Shown: in pieces, positions 35,152 to 45,023 of the stretch
How positions within the stretch are numbered: position 1 is the stretch's first letter
Layout of the letters: the number at the start of each line of letters is the position of its first letter
Assembly: GCA_038396625.1 (NCBI GenBank)
Contig: CP121688.1
Location: 3,968,001 to 4,032,000 of the forward strand
Length of the DNA stretch: 64,000 nt
Direction of reading: 5' to 3'
Source: G038396625 sp038396625
GTDB lineage: Bacteria > Bacillota > Clostridia > Peptostreptococcales > Thermotaleaceae
Notes under the pieces: model-generated
Seen by the model: only the letters and a program-made list of their open reading frames with translations
Database searches by the model: none
Told to the model about the DNA's origin: nothing
Made by a program: the position numbers and the translations under genes

Positions 35152-35994
35152 CTAATAATTTTCATAAGCAACAATAAATTTTGTTTGGCCATCCTTTAAA
35201 AGAATCCTCCAAGCTGGTACTGCTGTTCCTGATTTTACATTTTCTACGTTAGTTAAACCTATTTGTGAGGGATCAAACCAATAGCCTAAGGCAATATCTT
35301 CAATAATCATTTCTTTGTTTGTATCTTCTATTTCTTTCATAAATTTCAATAGCGCCTTTGTAGCTGGAATGATGTCATTTTTCTTTTCGTCCATTTCAAG
35401 GGGTATAAGCCACATTCTCTCAAACTCTTTTACACCAGAGCCTGTAATGATAACATACATATAACTATACTCTAAAAAGCTCCCTTTATACTTTTGTTTA
35501 AAAATTACTTTATAACCTTCTCCACTCTCTTGGGTATCCCAATAAAGCACATCTTTCTTCATAAACCCATGTTCTTTTATAAAAGCTTCTGCTTCCCGCC
35601 GAGCTGTTTTGGGGTTAAAATCATCTATATGTGCTTGAGGATTGTCGTTCGTATACTGTACTATTTTATGATTAATAATAGATGATGTTATTGCGTCTTC
35701 ATTATTTTCAATACTTGTTTTTTGATTTTTCCTTGAAAAAATTTTATCCAGCTTTGCTTGTTCATAAGTTTCATAAGCTACATTTAACGTAGGTAATGCT
35801 AAAATCTTTTTAGGAATTTCTGTATCTACTTTAATATTTTTTTCTTCTAAAATATCAATAATATCCTCAATATTTTTTTCTTTGACGATAGCTGAAGTAT
35901 TGTCAAAGATATCTTTTTCGATATTATAAATTAAAAAAATATTCGTAATTACAAAAGCTATAATAAGGATATTTTTTGCTTTTGACCAGTCCAT
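35152..35994 (-). CDS. yycI: WalRK regulatory membrane protein YycI
   Basis: 280 residues. The N-terminal membrane anchor MDWSKAKNILIIAFVITNIF is the YycI hallmark; the rest is extracytoplasmic (EAFIKEHGFMKKDVLYWDTQ, IALGYWFDPSQIGL). With YycH it modulates the kinase WalK. I chose the ATG at 35994 (MDWSK); another at 36006 is in frame. It starts 15 bases past the yycH stop. Confidence 0.88.
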   Translation of the reverse strand: MDWSKAKNILIIAFVITNIFLIYNIEKDIFDNTSAIVKEKNIEDIIDILEEKNIKVDTEIPKKILALPTLNVAYETYEQAKLDKIFSRKNQKTSIENNEDAITSSIINHKIVQYTNDNPQAHIDDFNPKTARREAEAFIKEHGFMKKDVLYWDTQESGEGYKVIFKQKYKGSFLEYSYMYVIITGSGVKEFERMWLIPLEMDEKKNDIIPATKALLKFMKEIEDTNKEMIIEDIALGYWFDPSQIGLTNVENVKSGTAVPAWRILLKDGQTKFIVAYENY

Positions 35995-36009
35995 ATCTTT
36001 CACCATCCA

Positions 36010-37470
36010 TTATATTTCACCACGATACATCAAAGTTCCCGTATAAACGTCAAAGTAATAAATTCTTTTATCCAGTTTAATAATCCATACAGGTATTAGT
36101 TTGTCAGGTTCCTTCATAGGTTTGTAGTAATACCCTATCTCCACAGTTTCAATAGATGACAATACCTCTTTTAGTATTTCCTCCATCATTGTACCTTGTA
36201 TAGCTATATTCATATCTTTTATATAATCTTCCATAATCATGTCAAAGTTTTGATCTATTACTTCAGGTGTTGATAGGATGAGGGTATCTTCATTATTCTC
36301 TAAAAAGTTCATTGCAATTTTTTCTTTCTTTAATAGTCTTTTATAGTAAGTAATCTGTTCACCCATCACATGCACTTCTATAGCTTCTGACCCTATTTCA
36401 TCACTATAGTAAATAGGAAATCTATTTAATCGGTAGCCAAAAACAAACTGATATCCTTTTTTCTTCCCCTTTTCCATGGCATTTGCTTGTTTCAAATACG
36501 CCTCTACACTTGACCAGCTTCCATGGTCTCCTACAAATTTCAGGGCAATTTTTAAGGCATGATCAAATGTAACGCTATTTCTAGATTTTTCTTCATCCAT
36601 TTGTTCAATATACTCTAGCATCCCTGACGCATCTATTTTTAAAGATTTTTGACCATATCCATACATATAAATCACACTACCATTGCTTTCTACCATCTTC
36701 CTTACAAAATCAAAATTTTCTCCAAAGAAAGTACCGGCAAAAGCCTCTACCTGTGTATTATTTGTTGGGTCAATTTCTTGAACAACACGTATTTTCGGTA
36801 TATTATTATCTAATTCTAGGGGCATGAGATTGTTATTCTCTACACCATATATATCCTTAATCGCATAATAGGGGCTATGGCTTTCTGCTTCAATCGTATT
36901 CATAATATTAAAAAGATTTTTCTTTTCACCTTTCCCTTTTATGCGATAATACTTTCCTTCATTGCAATCTGCTATGTAGATACTATCTTCATCAATCAAT
37001 GAAACCAAAATGCTATCCACGCTAGAAACTTTTTCATCAAGAACTTCTATCTCTTTGCCTTTAAAAACACTTCCTAAAGCATCCACTGGCATAGAAAATC
37101 CAAAGTCCATTTTTATTGACCTAGCTTTATTTTCTTCCATCCATCGTTGCACTTCTATTTCTTCTATTATTACGTCTTTTTTTGAAGAACTATTTTGAAG
37201 TATAGAAAGAACTTCCGCCCATATATTATATACATCATCATAAAATACCGTATGAAGACCACCCCCAAAGTTAACAGTAAAACTTTGGGGGCTGAATATG
37301 TCAAAAATATCTTTTGTATGATTTTCTACTTTAGAGTCCATGTTTTTCATTTGATTTGCAAAAGACATGTCATGAGGTATAGGAACACTAATCCATAATT
37401 GTTTGGTAAGTGCTATACTCAATACAAAAAGTGTCATCAGCAAAATGGTCTTAAACTTTTCTTTGCCCAA
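36010..37470 (-). CDS. yycH: WalRK regulatory membrane protein YycH
   Basis: 486 residues. One N-terminal transmembrane helix (FKTILLMTLFVLSIALTKQLW) then a large extracellular part with the YycH layout (SVTFDHALKIALKFVGDHGS, YQFVFGYRLNRFPIYYSDEI). It interacts with WalK and YycI outside the membrane. The operon position between walK and yycI supports the call. No catalytic motif. Confidence 0.9.
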   Translation of the reverse strand: MGKEKFKTILLMTLFVLSIALTKQLWISVPIPHDMSFANQMKNMDSKVENHTKDIFDIFSPQSFTVNFGGGLHTVFYDDVYNIWAEVLSILQNSSSKKDVIIEEIEVQRWMEENKARSIKMDFGFSMPVDALGSVFKGKEIEVLDEKVSSVDSILVSLIDEDSIYIADCNEGKYYRIKGKGEKKNLFNIMNTIEAESHSPYYAIKDIYGVENNNLMPLELDNNIPKIRVVQEIDPTNNTQVEAFAGTFFGENFDFVRKMVESNGSVIYMYGYGQKSLKIDASGMLEYIEQMDEEKSRNSVTFDHALKIALKFVGDHGSWSSVEAYLKQANAMEKGKKKGYQFVFGYRLNRFPIYYSDEIGSEAIEVHVMGEQITYYKRLLKKEKIAMNFLENNEDTLILSTPEVIDQNFDMIMEDYIKDMNIAIQGTMMEEILKEVLSSIETVEIGYYYKPMKEPDKLIPVWIIKLDKRIYYFDVYTGTLMYRGEI

Positions 37471-37491
37471 GACGCTCCTCTCCTATACATC

Positions 37492-38010
37492 CTATTTTTT
37501 CTCTGGTTCTGTAAGATTCTTAAGCATGGTATTTGAAGATGTAGATGGTTTTTGCAATTCTTCAGTCAACTTCTCCACTTCCACATCTTTATTTTTTACG
37601 ATAATAGACTTTACAATCGATTTCATTTTATCACCATTTTTATCCTTTACATCAAATTTTATCTTGTAACTGCCTGGTGATAAATCCTTAATCTGTTTAT
37701 TATAAAACTTAAGCTTTTCCCCGTGTTCTACTTTCTCTGGTCCAAATATCAAACTATCCTTTGACTGATCTATATCTTGTTTGTATACATTTAACGTTAC
37801 CGATACATCATCCTCTTGCACCCGCACAGAGATTAGCAAATTATCTTGTACAATGATGTCTCCCTTTGGACTAATGATCTCTATCGGCTCTTCGTTGGCA
37901 TTGATAGAATATATATAACGTGGGAATGATCTATAAGCCGCATGGCTTGTGGTAGCAGAAGCCCCTAACATCACCAATATCAAAGCACTGGTAATCACCT
38001 TTCTTTTCAT
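37492..38010 (-). CDS. Secreted hypothetical protein, WalR-box controlled
   Basis: 172 residues. Cleavable signal peptide MKRKVITSALILVMLGASAT with AxA-type site near THAAY, and no further membrane segment. The mature part is beta-rich, with IEIISPKGDIIVQDNLLISV and LSPGSYKIKFDVKDKNGDK, an Ig-like or FN3-like extracellular fold. The start at 38010 has GGGAGGAATAAC. Three WalR-like hexamers and a TATAAT lie just upstream, so it is probably transcribed from its own WalR-dependent promoter inside the wal operon. Function not recognised; a cell-wall role is inferred from context. Confidence 0.8.
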   Translation of the reverse strand: MKRKVITSALILVMLGASATTSHAAYRSFPRYIYSINANEEPIEIISPKGDIIVQDNLLISVRVQEDDVSVTLNVYKQDIDQSKDSLIFGPEKVEHGEKLKFYNKQIKDLSPGSYKIKFDVKDKNGDKMKSIVKSIIVKNKDVEVEKLTEELQKPSTSSNTMLKNLTEPEKK

Positions 38011-38054
38011 TGTTATTCCTCCCAGTTTGCACAATCATCCTTTATATCACATAT

Positions 38055-38098
38055 ATTATAACCTATCATTGTTACAAACGTATTACACAGACATTACA
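38055..38098 (-). promoter_or_regulatory. Three WalR-box hexamers and -10 element
   Basis: On the reverse strand TGTAAT-N5-TGTAAT-N5-TGTAAC (38098-38071) is followed 10 bases on by TATAAT (38060-38055). The consensus WalR box is two TGTWAH hexamers 5 bases apart; here there are three in register. It stands 60 bases before the ATG at 38010. Confidence 0.75.
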
Positions 38099-38115
38099 CT
38101 GATTTTAAATTCCTA

Positions 38116-39912
38116 TTACGTCATTTCTGCCCTGAGCGGCAGTGTAATCGTAACCTTTGTACCTTCTCCTTCTTTGCTGTTTATCTGGATGTTTCCCTGA
38201 TGTGCCTCTACAATTTGTTTCGCAATGGCCAACCCCAATCCCGTTCCACCAAGTTCCCTCGATCGTGCCTTATCTACCCGATAAAAACGTTCAAATAGTC
38301 TTGGTAGATCTTTTTCGGGTATACCTATCCCATTATCTGCAATTGTTAGCATGCCTTGATCTTCTTGTTGGTGTAGAGCAATGTCTATTTTCCCACCATC
38401 AGGAGTATATTTTATGGCATTGCTTAAAATATTTAAAACCACTTGCTCTATTTTATCCATATCAATGATGCCTATCATTTCTTTTGTATCTGTTATGAAA
38501 TTTACTTCTTGTTTTTTATTTTTTGCTGTAATGGTCATTTTTAAAACAACATTTTCTATTAATTTTACTAAATCCGTTTCTCTTTTATTCCAATTTACAC
38601 GTTTATAATCCAATCGAGACAATTGCAATAAATCTTGAACCAATCGATTCATTCTGTCTGCTTCACTATCGATTACCTTTAAAAAGTGTTCAGCTATGCC
38701 TTGATCCTCTAGTGCACCATCTAATAGCGTCTCCGTATAACTTTTAATACTTGTAAGGGGTGTTTTCAATTCATGGGACACATTCGCTACAAATTCTTTT
38801 CTCATATTATCTAATTTTTGACGTTCTGTAATATCCTGTATCACCATGACAATCCCAGTCTTTTCTCCTTTTTCGTTTTTAAAAGGAGCATATCGTGCAT
38901 GAAATATAGCGTCTTTAATACGTATGCTTTCACGCCCTATCCAATCATTATAATGCTGCTCAATATATGTCATGGTTAATTTTTCATTTAAATTTTTCAT
39001 AATTACATCATAGGGTTTATTCTGAACATCCTCTTGAGATAACCCTAACATATGCATAGCGGTAGGATTAGCATGGATGATTTGTCCACCATTATTAATG
39101 GCAATCAAGCCATCTGCCATATAGCTTAGAATGGTCTCCAATTTACTTTTTTCACTAGATATTTGAGATAGCGTAAGGTTTAATTTGTCCCTTACATAGT
39201 TAAACATTTCAGCAAGCTGACCGATTTCGTCATCAGATTTTACTTCAACCGTTTGATTAAAATCTCCCTTTGCCATTTTGGCAGCTTTAATGGTTACATC
39301 CATAATTGGTTCTGTTACACTTCTAGCGATTAAAAATCCTAAAACTACCGTAATTCCTAATGCTAGAAAGGTGGCTTCTGTTAAAATCCACTTTGAATCA
39401 TGTAATGTTTTATAGATATCTGTTAAATCAGCACGAAGATAGAGGATTCCTTTGACTGGTTTACCAATAGGAAACGCCATGTTTTTGGCAGAAATACCAC
39501 TCTCTTTGATGATTACATTTTTTTCAGCAATTTGTCCATTACGTGCATCCACAAGCAGCAAATCGTCTAGGGCTCCCAAAGCACTATTGCTATTAGGATT
39601 ATTACTGCTTTTAGCATTGTTGCTCTTGGCAATAATTTCAAATTCTAGATTGACAATGAATATCTCTTCTTGCAACCCCTTCGCCCATTGGTCAATGTTT
39701 TGTTGAATTTCTTCTTTATTTTCATCAAGATTTTCAAAATTTTCTATAGACTGAATTAACCCTTCTCGTGCCAGCTTTGTCAGATTTTCGCTAACAATAT
39801 TAAGATGATATTCCTCAAACTGTTGGATAATAAATACACCTACGATAATCATTGCCATAAACACGAGTAGAAAGTATATGGTAATAAACTTCCACCTTAT
39901 ACTCTTAAACAT
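38116..39912 (-). CDS. walK: Essential-type sensor histidine kinase WalK (VicK/YycG)
   Basis: 598 residues. Two membrane helices (~10-30 and ~178-198) flank an extracellular PAS-like sensor, then HAMP, a cytoplasmic PAS (IAINNGGQIIHANPTAMHML), HisKA with SHELKTPLTSIKSYTET, and HATPase (NILSNAIKYTPDGG, GTGLGLAIAKQIVEAHQGN). It controls cell-wall hydrolase genes through WalR. Full family length. Immediately after walR. Confidence 0.96.
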   Translation of the reverse strand: MFKSIRWKFITIYFLLVFMAMIIVGVFIIQQFEEYHLNIVSENLTKLAREGLIQSIENFENLDENKEEIQQNIDQWAKGLQEEIFIVNLEFEIIAKSNNAKSSNNPNSNSALGALDDLLLVDARNGQIAEKNVIIKESGISAKNMAFPIGKPVKGILYLRADLTDIYKTLHDSKWILTEATFLALGITVVLGFLIARSVTEPIMDVTIKAAKMAKGDFNQTVEVKSDDEIGQLAEMFNYVRDKLNLTLSQISSEKSKLETILSYMADGLIAINNGGQIIHANPTAMHMLGLSQEDVQNKPYDVIMKNLNEKLTMTYIEQHYNDWIGRESIRIKDAIFHARYAPFKNEKGEKTGIVMVIQDITERQKLDNMRKEFVANVSHELKTPLTSIKSYTETLLDGALEDQGIAEHFLKVIDSEADRMNRLVQDLLQLSRLDYKRVNWNKRETDLVKLIENVVLKMTITAKNKKQEVNFITDTKEMIGIIDMDKIEQVVLNILSNAIKYTPDGGKIDIALHQQEDQGMLTIADNGIGIPEKDLPRLFERFYRVDKARSRELGGTGLGLAIAKQIVEAHQGNIQINSKEGEGTKVTITLPLRAEMT

Positions 39913-39913
39913 G

Positions 39914-40606
39914 CTAAGTCCTCCTAAAGTAATACCCTACTCCCCTTTTGGTTAGGATATACTTTGGATTGCTTGAATGATCTTCTATTTTTTCCCGCAA
40001 TCTCCTGACAGTCACATCTACAGTTCGAATATCACCATAGTATTCATAGCCCCATACTTCTTCTAAGAGCTGTTCCCTTGTAAATACTTGCTCTTCTTGT
40101 GTTGCCAAATATTTTAATAGTTCAAATTCTCTTAGGGTTAATTCGATCGTTTGCGTTCCTTTTCTTACTTCATATTTATTTAAATCGATACTCAATGCAC
40201 CTGATGTAATGGTATTTCCTCGATCGTTACTAGGCATTACTGCTATTCTTCGAATATTTGCTTTTACTCTTGCTAATAATTCTCGCATACTAAATGGTTT
40301 TGTAATGTAATCATCCGCACCTAATTCTAACCCTAGTACCTTGTCGACTTCCTCTTCTTTTGCAGTCAACATTAAGATAGGGGTATTAAAGTTCTCTCTT
40401 ATCTTTTTACATACTTGAAAGCCGTCCATCTTAGGAAGCATAATATCTAATAAAATCAAATCAGGCTCTATCTGATAAACCTTGTGAATAGCCTCTTCCC
40501 CATCAAAAGCTACATTAACCTCGTAGCCTTCTTTTTGTAAATTAAACTTTAAAATATCTGAGATAGATTTTTCATCATCTACAACGAGTACTCTTCTAGC
40601 CATCAT
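39914..40606 (-). CDS. walR: Response regulator WalR (VicR/YycF)
   Basis: 230 residues. Receiver with [20 protein letters not shown], phospho-Asp in [16 protein letters not shown] and Lys in [18 protein letters not shown]. OmpR-type winged helix with [20 protein letters not shown] and [20 protein letters not shown], the WalR recognition helix signature. First gene of the wal operon. Upstream 40607-40960 is noncoding and should contain its promoter; no clear element was assigned there beyond a hairpin. Confidence 0.96.
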   Translation of the reverse strand: MMARRVLVVDDEKSISDILKFNLQKEGYEVNVAFDGEEAIHKVYQIEPDLILLDIMLPKMDGFQVCKKIRENFNTPILMLTAKEEEVDKVLGLELGADDYITKPFSMRELLARVKANIRRIAVMPSNDRGNTITSGALSIDLNKYEVRKGTQTIELTLREFELLKYLATQEEQVFTREQLLEEVWGYEYYGDIRTVDVTVRRLREKIEDHSSNPKYILTKRGVGYYFRRT

Positions 40607-40913
40607 TACTCACCCCATCATCTTATTCCTTTATGTGTATTATTCTTGATTTTTTATAGGAATCCTTTTTACCCAATATATTTTTCATTTCTATACGCTC
40701 TATTCTAAACTAGCACTAATCACCTATATATTTTCTACGATTATATCATATAAAATATTAACAACTTTGTATATAATAAAATCACTTTATCTTTTATCAT
40801 ACGACCTTTTTGATCTATTCACTTATTATGTAAATAATTGTGATCAAACCTAGGTATATGGTTCGTAGGCTATTTATATAATACGATCAAAGCCTCCTAT
40901 ATAACATAATTTT

Positions 40914-40947
40914 TGCAGGAACTATCATGACAGTTCCTGCATTTTTT
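40914..40947. terminator. Perfect 10-bp hairpin with T-run on the + strand
   Basis: TGCAGGAACT / AGTTCCTGCA, loop ATCATGAC, then TTTTTTC on the + strand. The genes on both sides are on the - strand. It may still end the peptidase transcript, but orientation is unusual. Confidence 0.5.
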
Positions 40948-40960
40948 CTACATAAATCAT

Positions 40961-41773
40961 TCATTTTTGCAATGATGTACCAAGAACTTCACTATGAACA
41001 CGATCAAATTCCTTTCCTTCTCCTAAAAGCTCTAGTGTATGATTAATCTTCTCAAAACCTTGGTCCTCTACTATTTCTTTTACAATTTCAAAAGATCTCT
41101 TATACGCTAATATTTCATCAAGCTGATGAAAATTTTGGGCGAGCTGTTCTACCGTATAGGGGACCCCTTCAAAAGAAGCATTTTTTCCCCATTCATATCC
41201 GGTTTGAACATATTCTTGATATAACGCAACACCCTCTGTAAACCATAAGGGATAATTTCCTTTTGTTACATCATCTACTACCAAATGTGTGAATTCATGA
41301 ATCATAGGCCCTTCATTCATAAAAATATCCTGCATGTTTTCATCTTCTGAAATCCATAGTCTAGGAGAAAGAATCTGAATCGTTGAAGCAAAGTATACAC
41401 CCATAGGTGGCTTCCCCTGCCCTAAATTAGTATTTTTCATTAAGTTTTCACTATTATGGTACACAATAATCATGGTCTTTTCTTTGGGATAATAACCAAA
41501 CATATCGCAAACAGCCTTATAATCTCTTTCTGCTGCTTGCGCTACAAGATCAATTATGGCTTCTTCCTCTGGTTCATATCGAATAATAAAATGTTCTGTT
41601 TCTAATTGCTGATAATGTTTTGTTTTATAAAGTATCAGTTCATGCTGTATCTCTCTTAATAGGGGATAAGCACGAACTTTTAAAACATCACTATTTAGTG
41701 AACCCATAAAAATGATAAAACCGATGATCAATGTAGATATCAGTTTCATTTTTTTTCTTAATACTCTTTTCAT
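40961..41773 (-). CDS. Secreted gluzincin metallopeptidase (peptidase MA-like)
   Basis: 270 residues. Signal/anchor segment ISTLIIGFIIFMGSL at the N-terminus, then a zinc site MIHEFTHLVVDDV (HExxH) with the downstream ligand Glu in LWFTEGVALYQEY, the gluzincin pattern of peptidase MA-type domains. It is probably an extracellular peptidase anchored at or released from the membrane. GGGGAGGGGATATAT lies before the ATG. Substrate unknown. Confidence 0.85.
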   Translation of the reverse strand: MKRVLRKKMKLISTLIIGFIIFMGSLNSDVLKVRAYPLLREIQHELILYKTKHYQQLETEHFIIRYEPEEEAIIDLVAQAAERDYKAVCDMFGYYPKEKTMIIVYHNSENLMKNTNLGQGKPPMGVYFASTIQILSPRLWISEDENMQDIFMNEGPMIHEFTHLVVDDVTKGNYPLWFTEGVALYQEYVQTGYEWGKNASFEGVPYTVEQLAQNFHQLDEILAYKRSFEIVKEIVEDQGFEKINHTLELLGEGKEFDRVHSEVLGTSLQK

Positions 41774-41956
41774 ATATATCCCCTCCCCTTTATAAGAGTA
41801 TGTATATGAGGAGATACATTGATATTATAACATATTTTTATGTAAACTTCATTGACAATAATAGGAATTCTTTTTCTTTTCTATTAACCATTCCTACTTT
41901 TGGGGCATACATTGGTAGTGAAAATGTATGATTTTATATGATTTGGAGTGATCATT

Positions 41957-43285
41957 ATGAATAAAAGACAAATTCGAGCTAAATTTGTCCATCCAAAAGT
42001 AATTGCCCGATTGTCAGCTGGAACAAAAGAATATCTTTCTGTAATTGTATATAGTCAAGAAACCTGCGATCATATTCGTGACTGCATCCTCGATGCCGGT
42101 GGTAAGATAAAATACGATGTTCCCATGATCAATGCCATTGCAGCAGAGATTCCTGCAAGTGCTGTAGATTCTATTGCAGCCCATCACATGATTCAATTTA
42201 TCAATGATGACAACAAAGTATTTAAATGTATGGATATCGCTACGAAATGTGTCGCTGCTCAATTAGTGAATGATACAGGCTATACAGGGAAAGGCATCGG
42301 TATTGCTGTGATCGATACAGGGGTAGCGCCCCACGATGACCTAATAAGACCTACGAATCGAATTATTGCTTTTAAAGATTTTGTAAATAATCGTTCACAG
42401 CCCTATGATGACGATGGACATGGAACCCATGTTGCAGGAATTGCCGCAGGAAATGGCTATGTCAATAAAAAGTACAAAGGTATTGCTCCCGAAGCAAATA
42501 TCATTGGTGTCAAAGTTTTAGATGAAACAGGCAGTGGAAGTACTTCTGATATTTTAGCAGGTATACAATGGGTTATTGATCATAAAGATACTTATAACAT
42601 CAAAGTTGTCAATATGTCCTTTGGTTCTCCTGCAGATAAGATTTATTCAGAAGATCCTTTAGCTAAGGCTGCTGCTGCTGCCGTACAAAGTGGATTAACG
42701 GTAGTTGCTGCAGCAGGAAATAGTGGTCCTAATGCTCGTTCCATTACTACGCCAGGAACCAGTCCCTCTGTCATTACCGTTGGCGCTGCTGATGATAATC
42801 GTACCATCTCCTATGAGGATGACTTTATTGCTGAATTTTCCAGCAGAGGTCCCACCCTTGGTGGTGTTGTAAAACCTAATGTGGTGGCACCTGGTGTTGA
42901 TATCATGTCCTTGTCTAATAAGAATTCTACTGCTTATGTCAGTCATTCTGGTACTTCTATGGCAACACCTATTGTAGGAGGTGCTGCAGCCCTACTTTAT
43001 GAAAAAAATCTTGAACTTTCTCCACTGCAGGTTAAAAACAAAATCGTAAGAAGTGCCATTAACATTGATGGGAATCGATTTTCTGAAGGTAGCGGCATCA
43101 TCAGTATAAAAAACATGTTAGATTTAGAGGATACTACATCTCCTGTAGCCCCTACACCTAAACCAAGAATGCCACGGCGTCCACCAAGACCGCGTCCTAA
43201 TCAGCCTTCAAGACCTCAACAGCCTTCAAAACCTATTTTCAATTTTGATCCTAGTCTTTTAGCACTGCTCTTTTTATTCCTATAG
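41957..43285 (+). CDS. Subtilisin-like serine protease (S8 family)
   Basis: 442 residues from the ATG at 41957 (TTTGGAGTGATCATT upstream; a GTG three codons earlier is possible). Inhibitor-like prodomain ~1-85; catalytic Asp in AVIDTGVAPHDD, His in DDGHGTHVAGIAAG, Ser in HSGTSMATPIVGGAAAL; oxyanion Asn in VVAAAGNSGPNA. No signal peptide. A Pro/Arg-rich linker (TPKPRMPRRPPRPRPNQPS) leads to the odd hydrophobic tail FNFDPSLLALLFLFL. This architecture suggests a cytoplasmic or forespore protease with a membrane- or coat-interacting tail (inference). Confidence 0.93.
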   Translation: MNKRQIRAKFVHPKVIARLSAGTKEYLSVIVYSQETCDHIRDCILDAGGKIKYDVPMINAIAAEIPASAVDSIAAHHMIQFINDDNKVFKCMDIATKCVAAQLVNDTGYTGKGIGIAVIDTGVAPHDDLIRPTNRIIAFKDFVNNRSQPYDDDGHGTHVAGIAAGNGYVNKKYKGIAPEANIIGVKVLDETGSGSTSDILAGIQWVIDHKDTYNIKVVNMSFGSPADKIYSEDPLAKAAAAAVQSGLTVVAAAGNSGPNARSITTPGTSPSVITVGAADDNRTISYEDDFIAEFSSRGPTLGGVVKPNVVAPGVDIMSLSNKNSTAYVSHSGTSMATPIVGGAAALLYEKNLELSPLQVKNKIVRSAINIDGNRFSEGSGIISIKNMLDLEDTTSPVAPTPKPRMPRRPPRPRPNQPSRPQQPSKPIFNFDPSLLALLFLFL

Positions 43286-43364
43286 TACAGAGATGACTTA
43301 TGGCTTGATTTTAGATATCATATACCGAAGATAGGTACCCTTTGAATTGGATATGCATTTAAAA

Positions 43365-43387
43365 AAGCCCAGCTGATCAGCTGGGCT
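43365..43387. terminator. Bidirectional terminator between convergent genes
   Basis: AAGCCCAGCTGATCAGCTGGGCTT is a near-continuous palindrome; TTTTTTAAAT follows on the reverse strand and TACCTTTT on the + strand. It serves the S8 protease and the M23 peptidase genes. Confidence 0.85.
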
Positions 43388-43393
43388 TACCTT

Positions 43394-44797
43394 TTAATAT
43401 TTTACATATTTTAATGGATTTACGGGCACACCATTCTTTCTTACTTCAAAATGCAGGTGTGGTCCTGTACTTCTTCCTGTGTTCCCTACCTCTGCTATTT
43501 TCTGTCCTTTAAATACCTTTGTTCCCTTCGATACCACAAGCTTGCTATTATGTGCATAATAAGTCTTGACATTTGCACCGTGATCAACAATCACCAACTT
43601 ACCATACCCACTTCTCGTACCTGCAAAAACAACTTTCCCTCCATCAGCAGCATGTACCGGTGTTCCTATTCTTGCAGCAATATCAATACCTTCATGCTTT
43701 CTTCCCCATCTATAACCAAATCTTGAGGAGAGTCTTCCCCTTGTAGGATTGCTTAAGGTTCCTGTTCCTACCTTGGGAGGAGGGTTCTTCGTACCTTGTA
43801 ATACCACTTGCTTTTGGGGCTCTTCAATAATTGTTTCTTCTAAAATTTTCTTATCTACTTCTATGCCATTGTTTTTAATAATTTCTGCGACTACTTCTCT
43901 TTTACCGTCTTTCCCTGTAACTTTTATCTTTTTTTCTCCTTTAAATAAAGCGGAAGTATCTTCAAATACAATTTCAAAAGGAATTTTTTCCTCATATTCC
44001 GCTTTTTCCACTGTAACAACAGTCAATAAAGGCTTGGGCACAATTAAACTGATTTTTTGATTGATCTGTAATTTTTCAGGATTCACTTCGGGATTGGCTT
44101 TTTCTAAATCTTCCGTTGTCAGTTTATATTTTTTGGCAATGGTCCAAAAACTTTCTCCTTCTTGTACCTCATGTTCCTTTATCTCTTCCGTTCCTTGTAA
44201 AATAAGCTTTAAAGCTTCTTCAGTGCCTTTGAGATTCTTCGTTTCTATAGCTACTTCCTCCACAGCAACCTCTTCTCCAAAATAAATTTTTTCGAAATTT
44301 GCATTTGTTTCCTCTTTAGAAATATACATATTTTTCAACTGCTCTAGTACCTTATCAGCCTCAGCTTTTGTAGATAATACAGCTATTAACTGATCATTGG
44401 CTTTGATTCCATAGGCCTTTACTTCAAAGTTCATCATTTGTTTTAATGCACTTTTAAGCTTTGCCTCTGTGGTTAATTGATTCTTTTTTGCTTTTGTTCT
44501 CTCATAAGATATTGTTTGATTCAAGACAATTTCAGTGTTATAAGCTTTATGTAAATTCGTCTGCATTTCGTCAATCAACATGGTAAAATCTTTTTTATCT
44601 CTAACAACACCTACTACTTTTCCATCTACTTTTACTGCATAAGCTGCATTGTAGCTGTAAACAAATGCAAAAATAGCAATGGCAAGTATCCCCGCAATAA
44701 AACCTAGATATTTTTTGTTCTTGTCATACTGACTTATTTTCCTATAATATTGAGAAAAGTATTTTTTCAACTTATCAGGAATTTGTTCCTGTTTCAT
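43394..44797 (-). CDS. Membrane-anchored M23 peptidoglycan endopeptidase with LysM and G5-like domains
   Basis: 467 residues. Transmembrane helix ~33-52 (YLGFIAGILAIAIFAFVYSY); ~100-residue coiled spacer; LysM at ~212-260 (HEVQEGESFWTIAKKYKL); G5-like domain ~262-335 (VTVEKAEYEEKIPFEIVFED); catalytic M23 domain at the C-terminus with zinc ligands in RKHEGIDIAA (H..D) and GPHLHFEVRKNG (HxH). It should cut peptidoglycan cross-links outside the cell. A WalR box 78 bases upstream suggests control by the WalRK system encoded nearby. Confidence 0.93.
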   Translation of the reverse strand: MKQEQIPDKLKKYFSQYYRKISQYDKNKKYLGFIAGILAIAIFAFVYSYNAAYAVKVDGKVVGVVRDKKDFTMLIDEMQTNLHKAYNTEIVLNQTISYERTKAKKNQLTTEAKLKSALKQMMNFEVKAYGIKANDQLIAVLSTKAEADKVLEQLKNMYISKEETNANFEKIYFGEEVAVEEVAIETKNLKGTEEALKLILQGTEEIKEHEVQEGESFWTIAKKYKLTTEDLEKANPEVNPEKLQINQKISLIVPKPLLTVVTVEKAEYEEKIPFEIVFEDTSALFKGEKKIKVTGKDGKREVVAEIIKNNGIEVDKKILEETIIEEPQKQVVLQGTKNPPPKVGTGTLSNPTRGRLSSRFGYRWGRKHEGIDIAARIGTPVHAADGGKVVFAGTRSGYGKLVIVDHGANVKTYYAHNSKLVVSKGTKVFKGQKIAEVGNTGRSTGPHLHFEVRKNGVPVNPLKYVKY

Positions 44798-44874
44798 CCG
44801 TTGGGACTCCTTTCCTTTTTGTACCGTTCTAAAGTCCTTTTATTCTTGTTTCGTATATGAAAATCCTTCTTTTT

Positions 44875-44891
44875 TGTAATCAATTTGTAAC
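44875..44891 (+). promoter_or_regulatory. WalR box upstream of the M23 peptidase gene
   Basis: TGTAAT-CAATT-TGTAAC matches TGTWAH-N5-TGTWAH exactly. It reads on the strand opposite to the gene and lies 78 bases from the start codon. Regulation of a wall hydrolase is what WalR is known for. Confidence 0.6.
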
Positions 44892-45023
44892 AAAATTATA
44901 ATATTTTTATAACAAACTCTAACTTCCTCATTATATCATATTTTTAGATCCTATCAACCTCCTTTATATTTCTATAAAATTCCAAAAAAACTTTCACACC
45001 TATTTTATGCATAATTTTCATTA

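Noticed and set aside
40829..40845. WalR box upstream of walR (TGTAAATAATTGTGATC)
   Set aside because: The second hexamer does not match TGTWAH at 5-base spacing.
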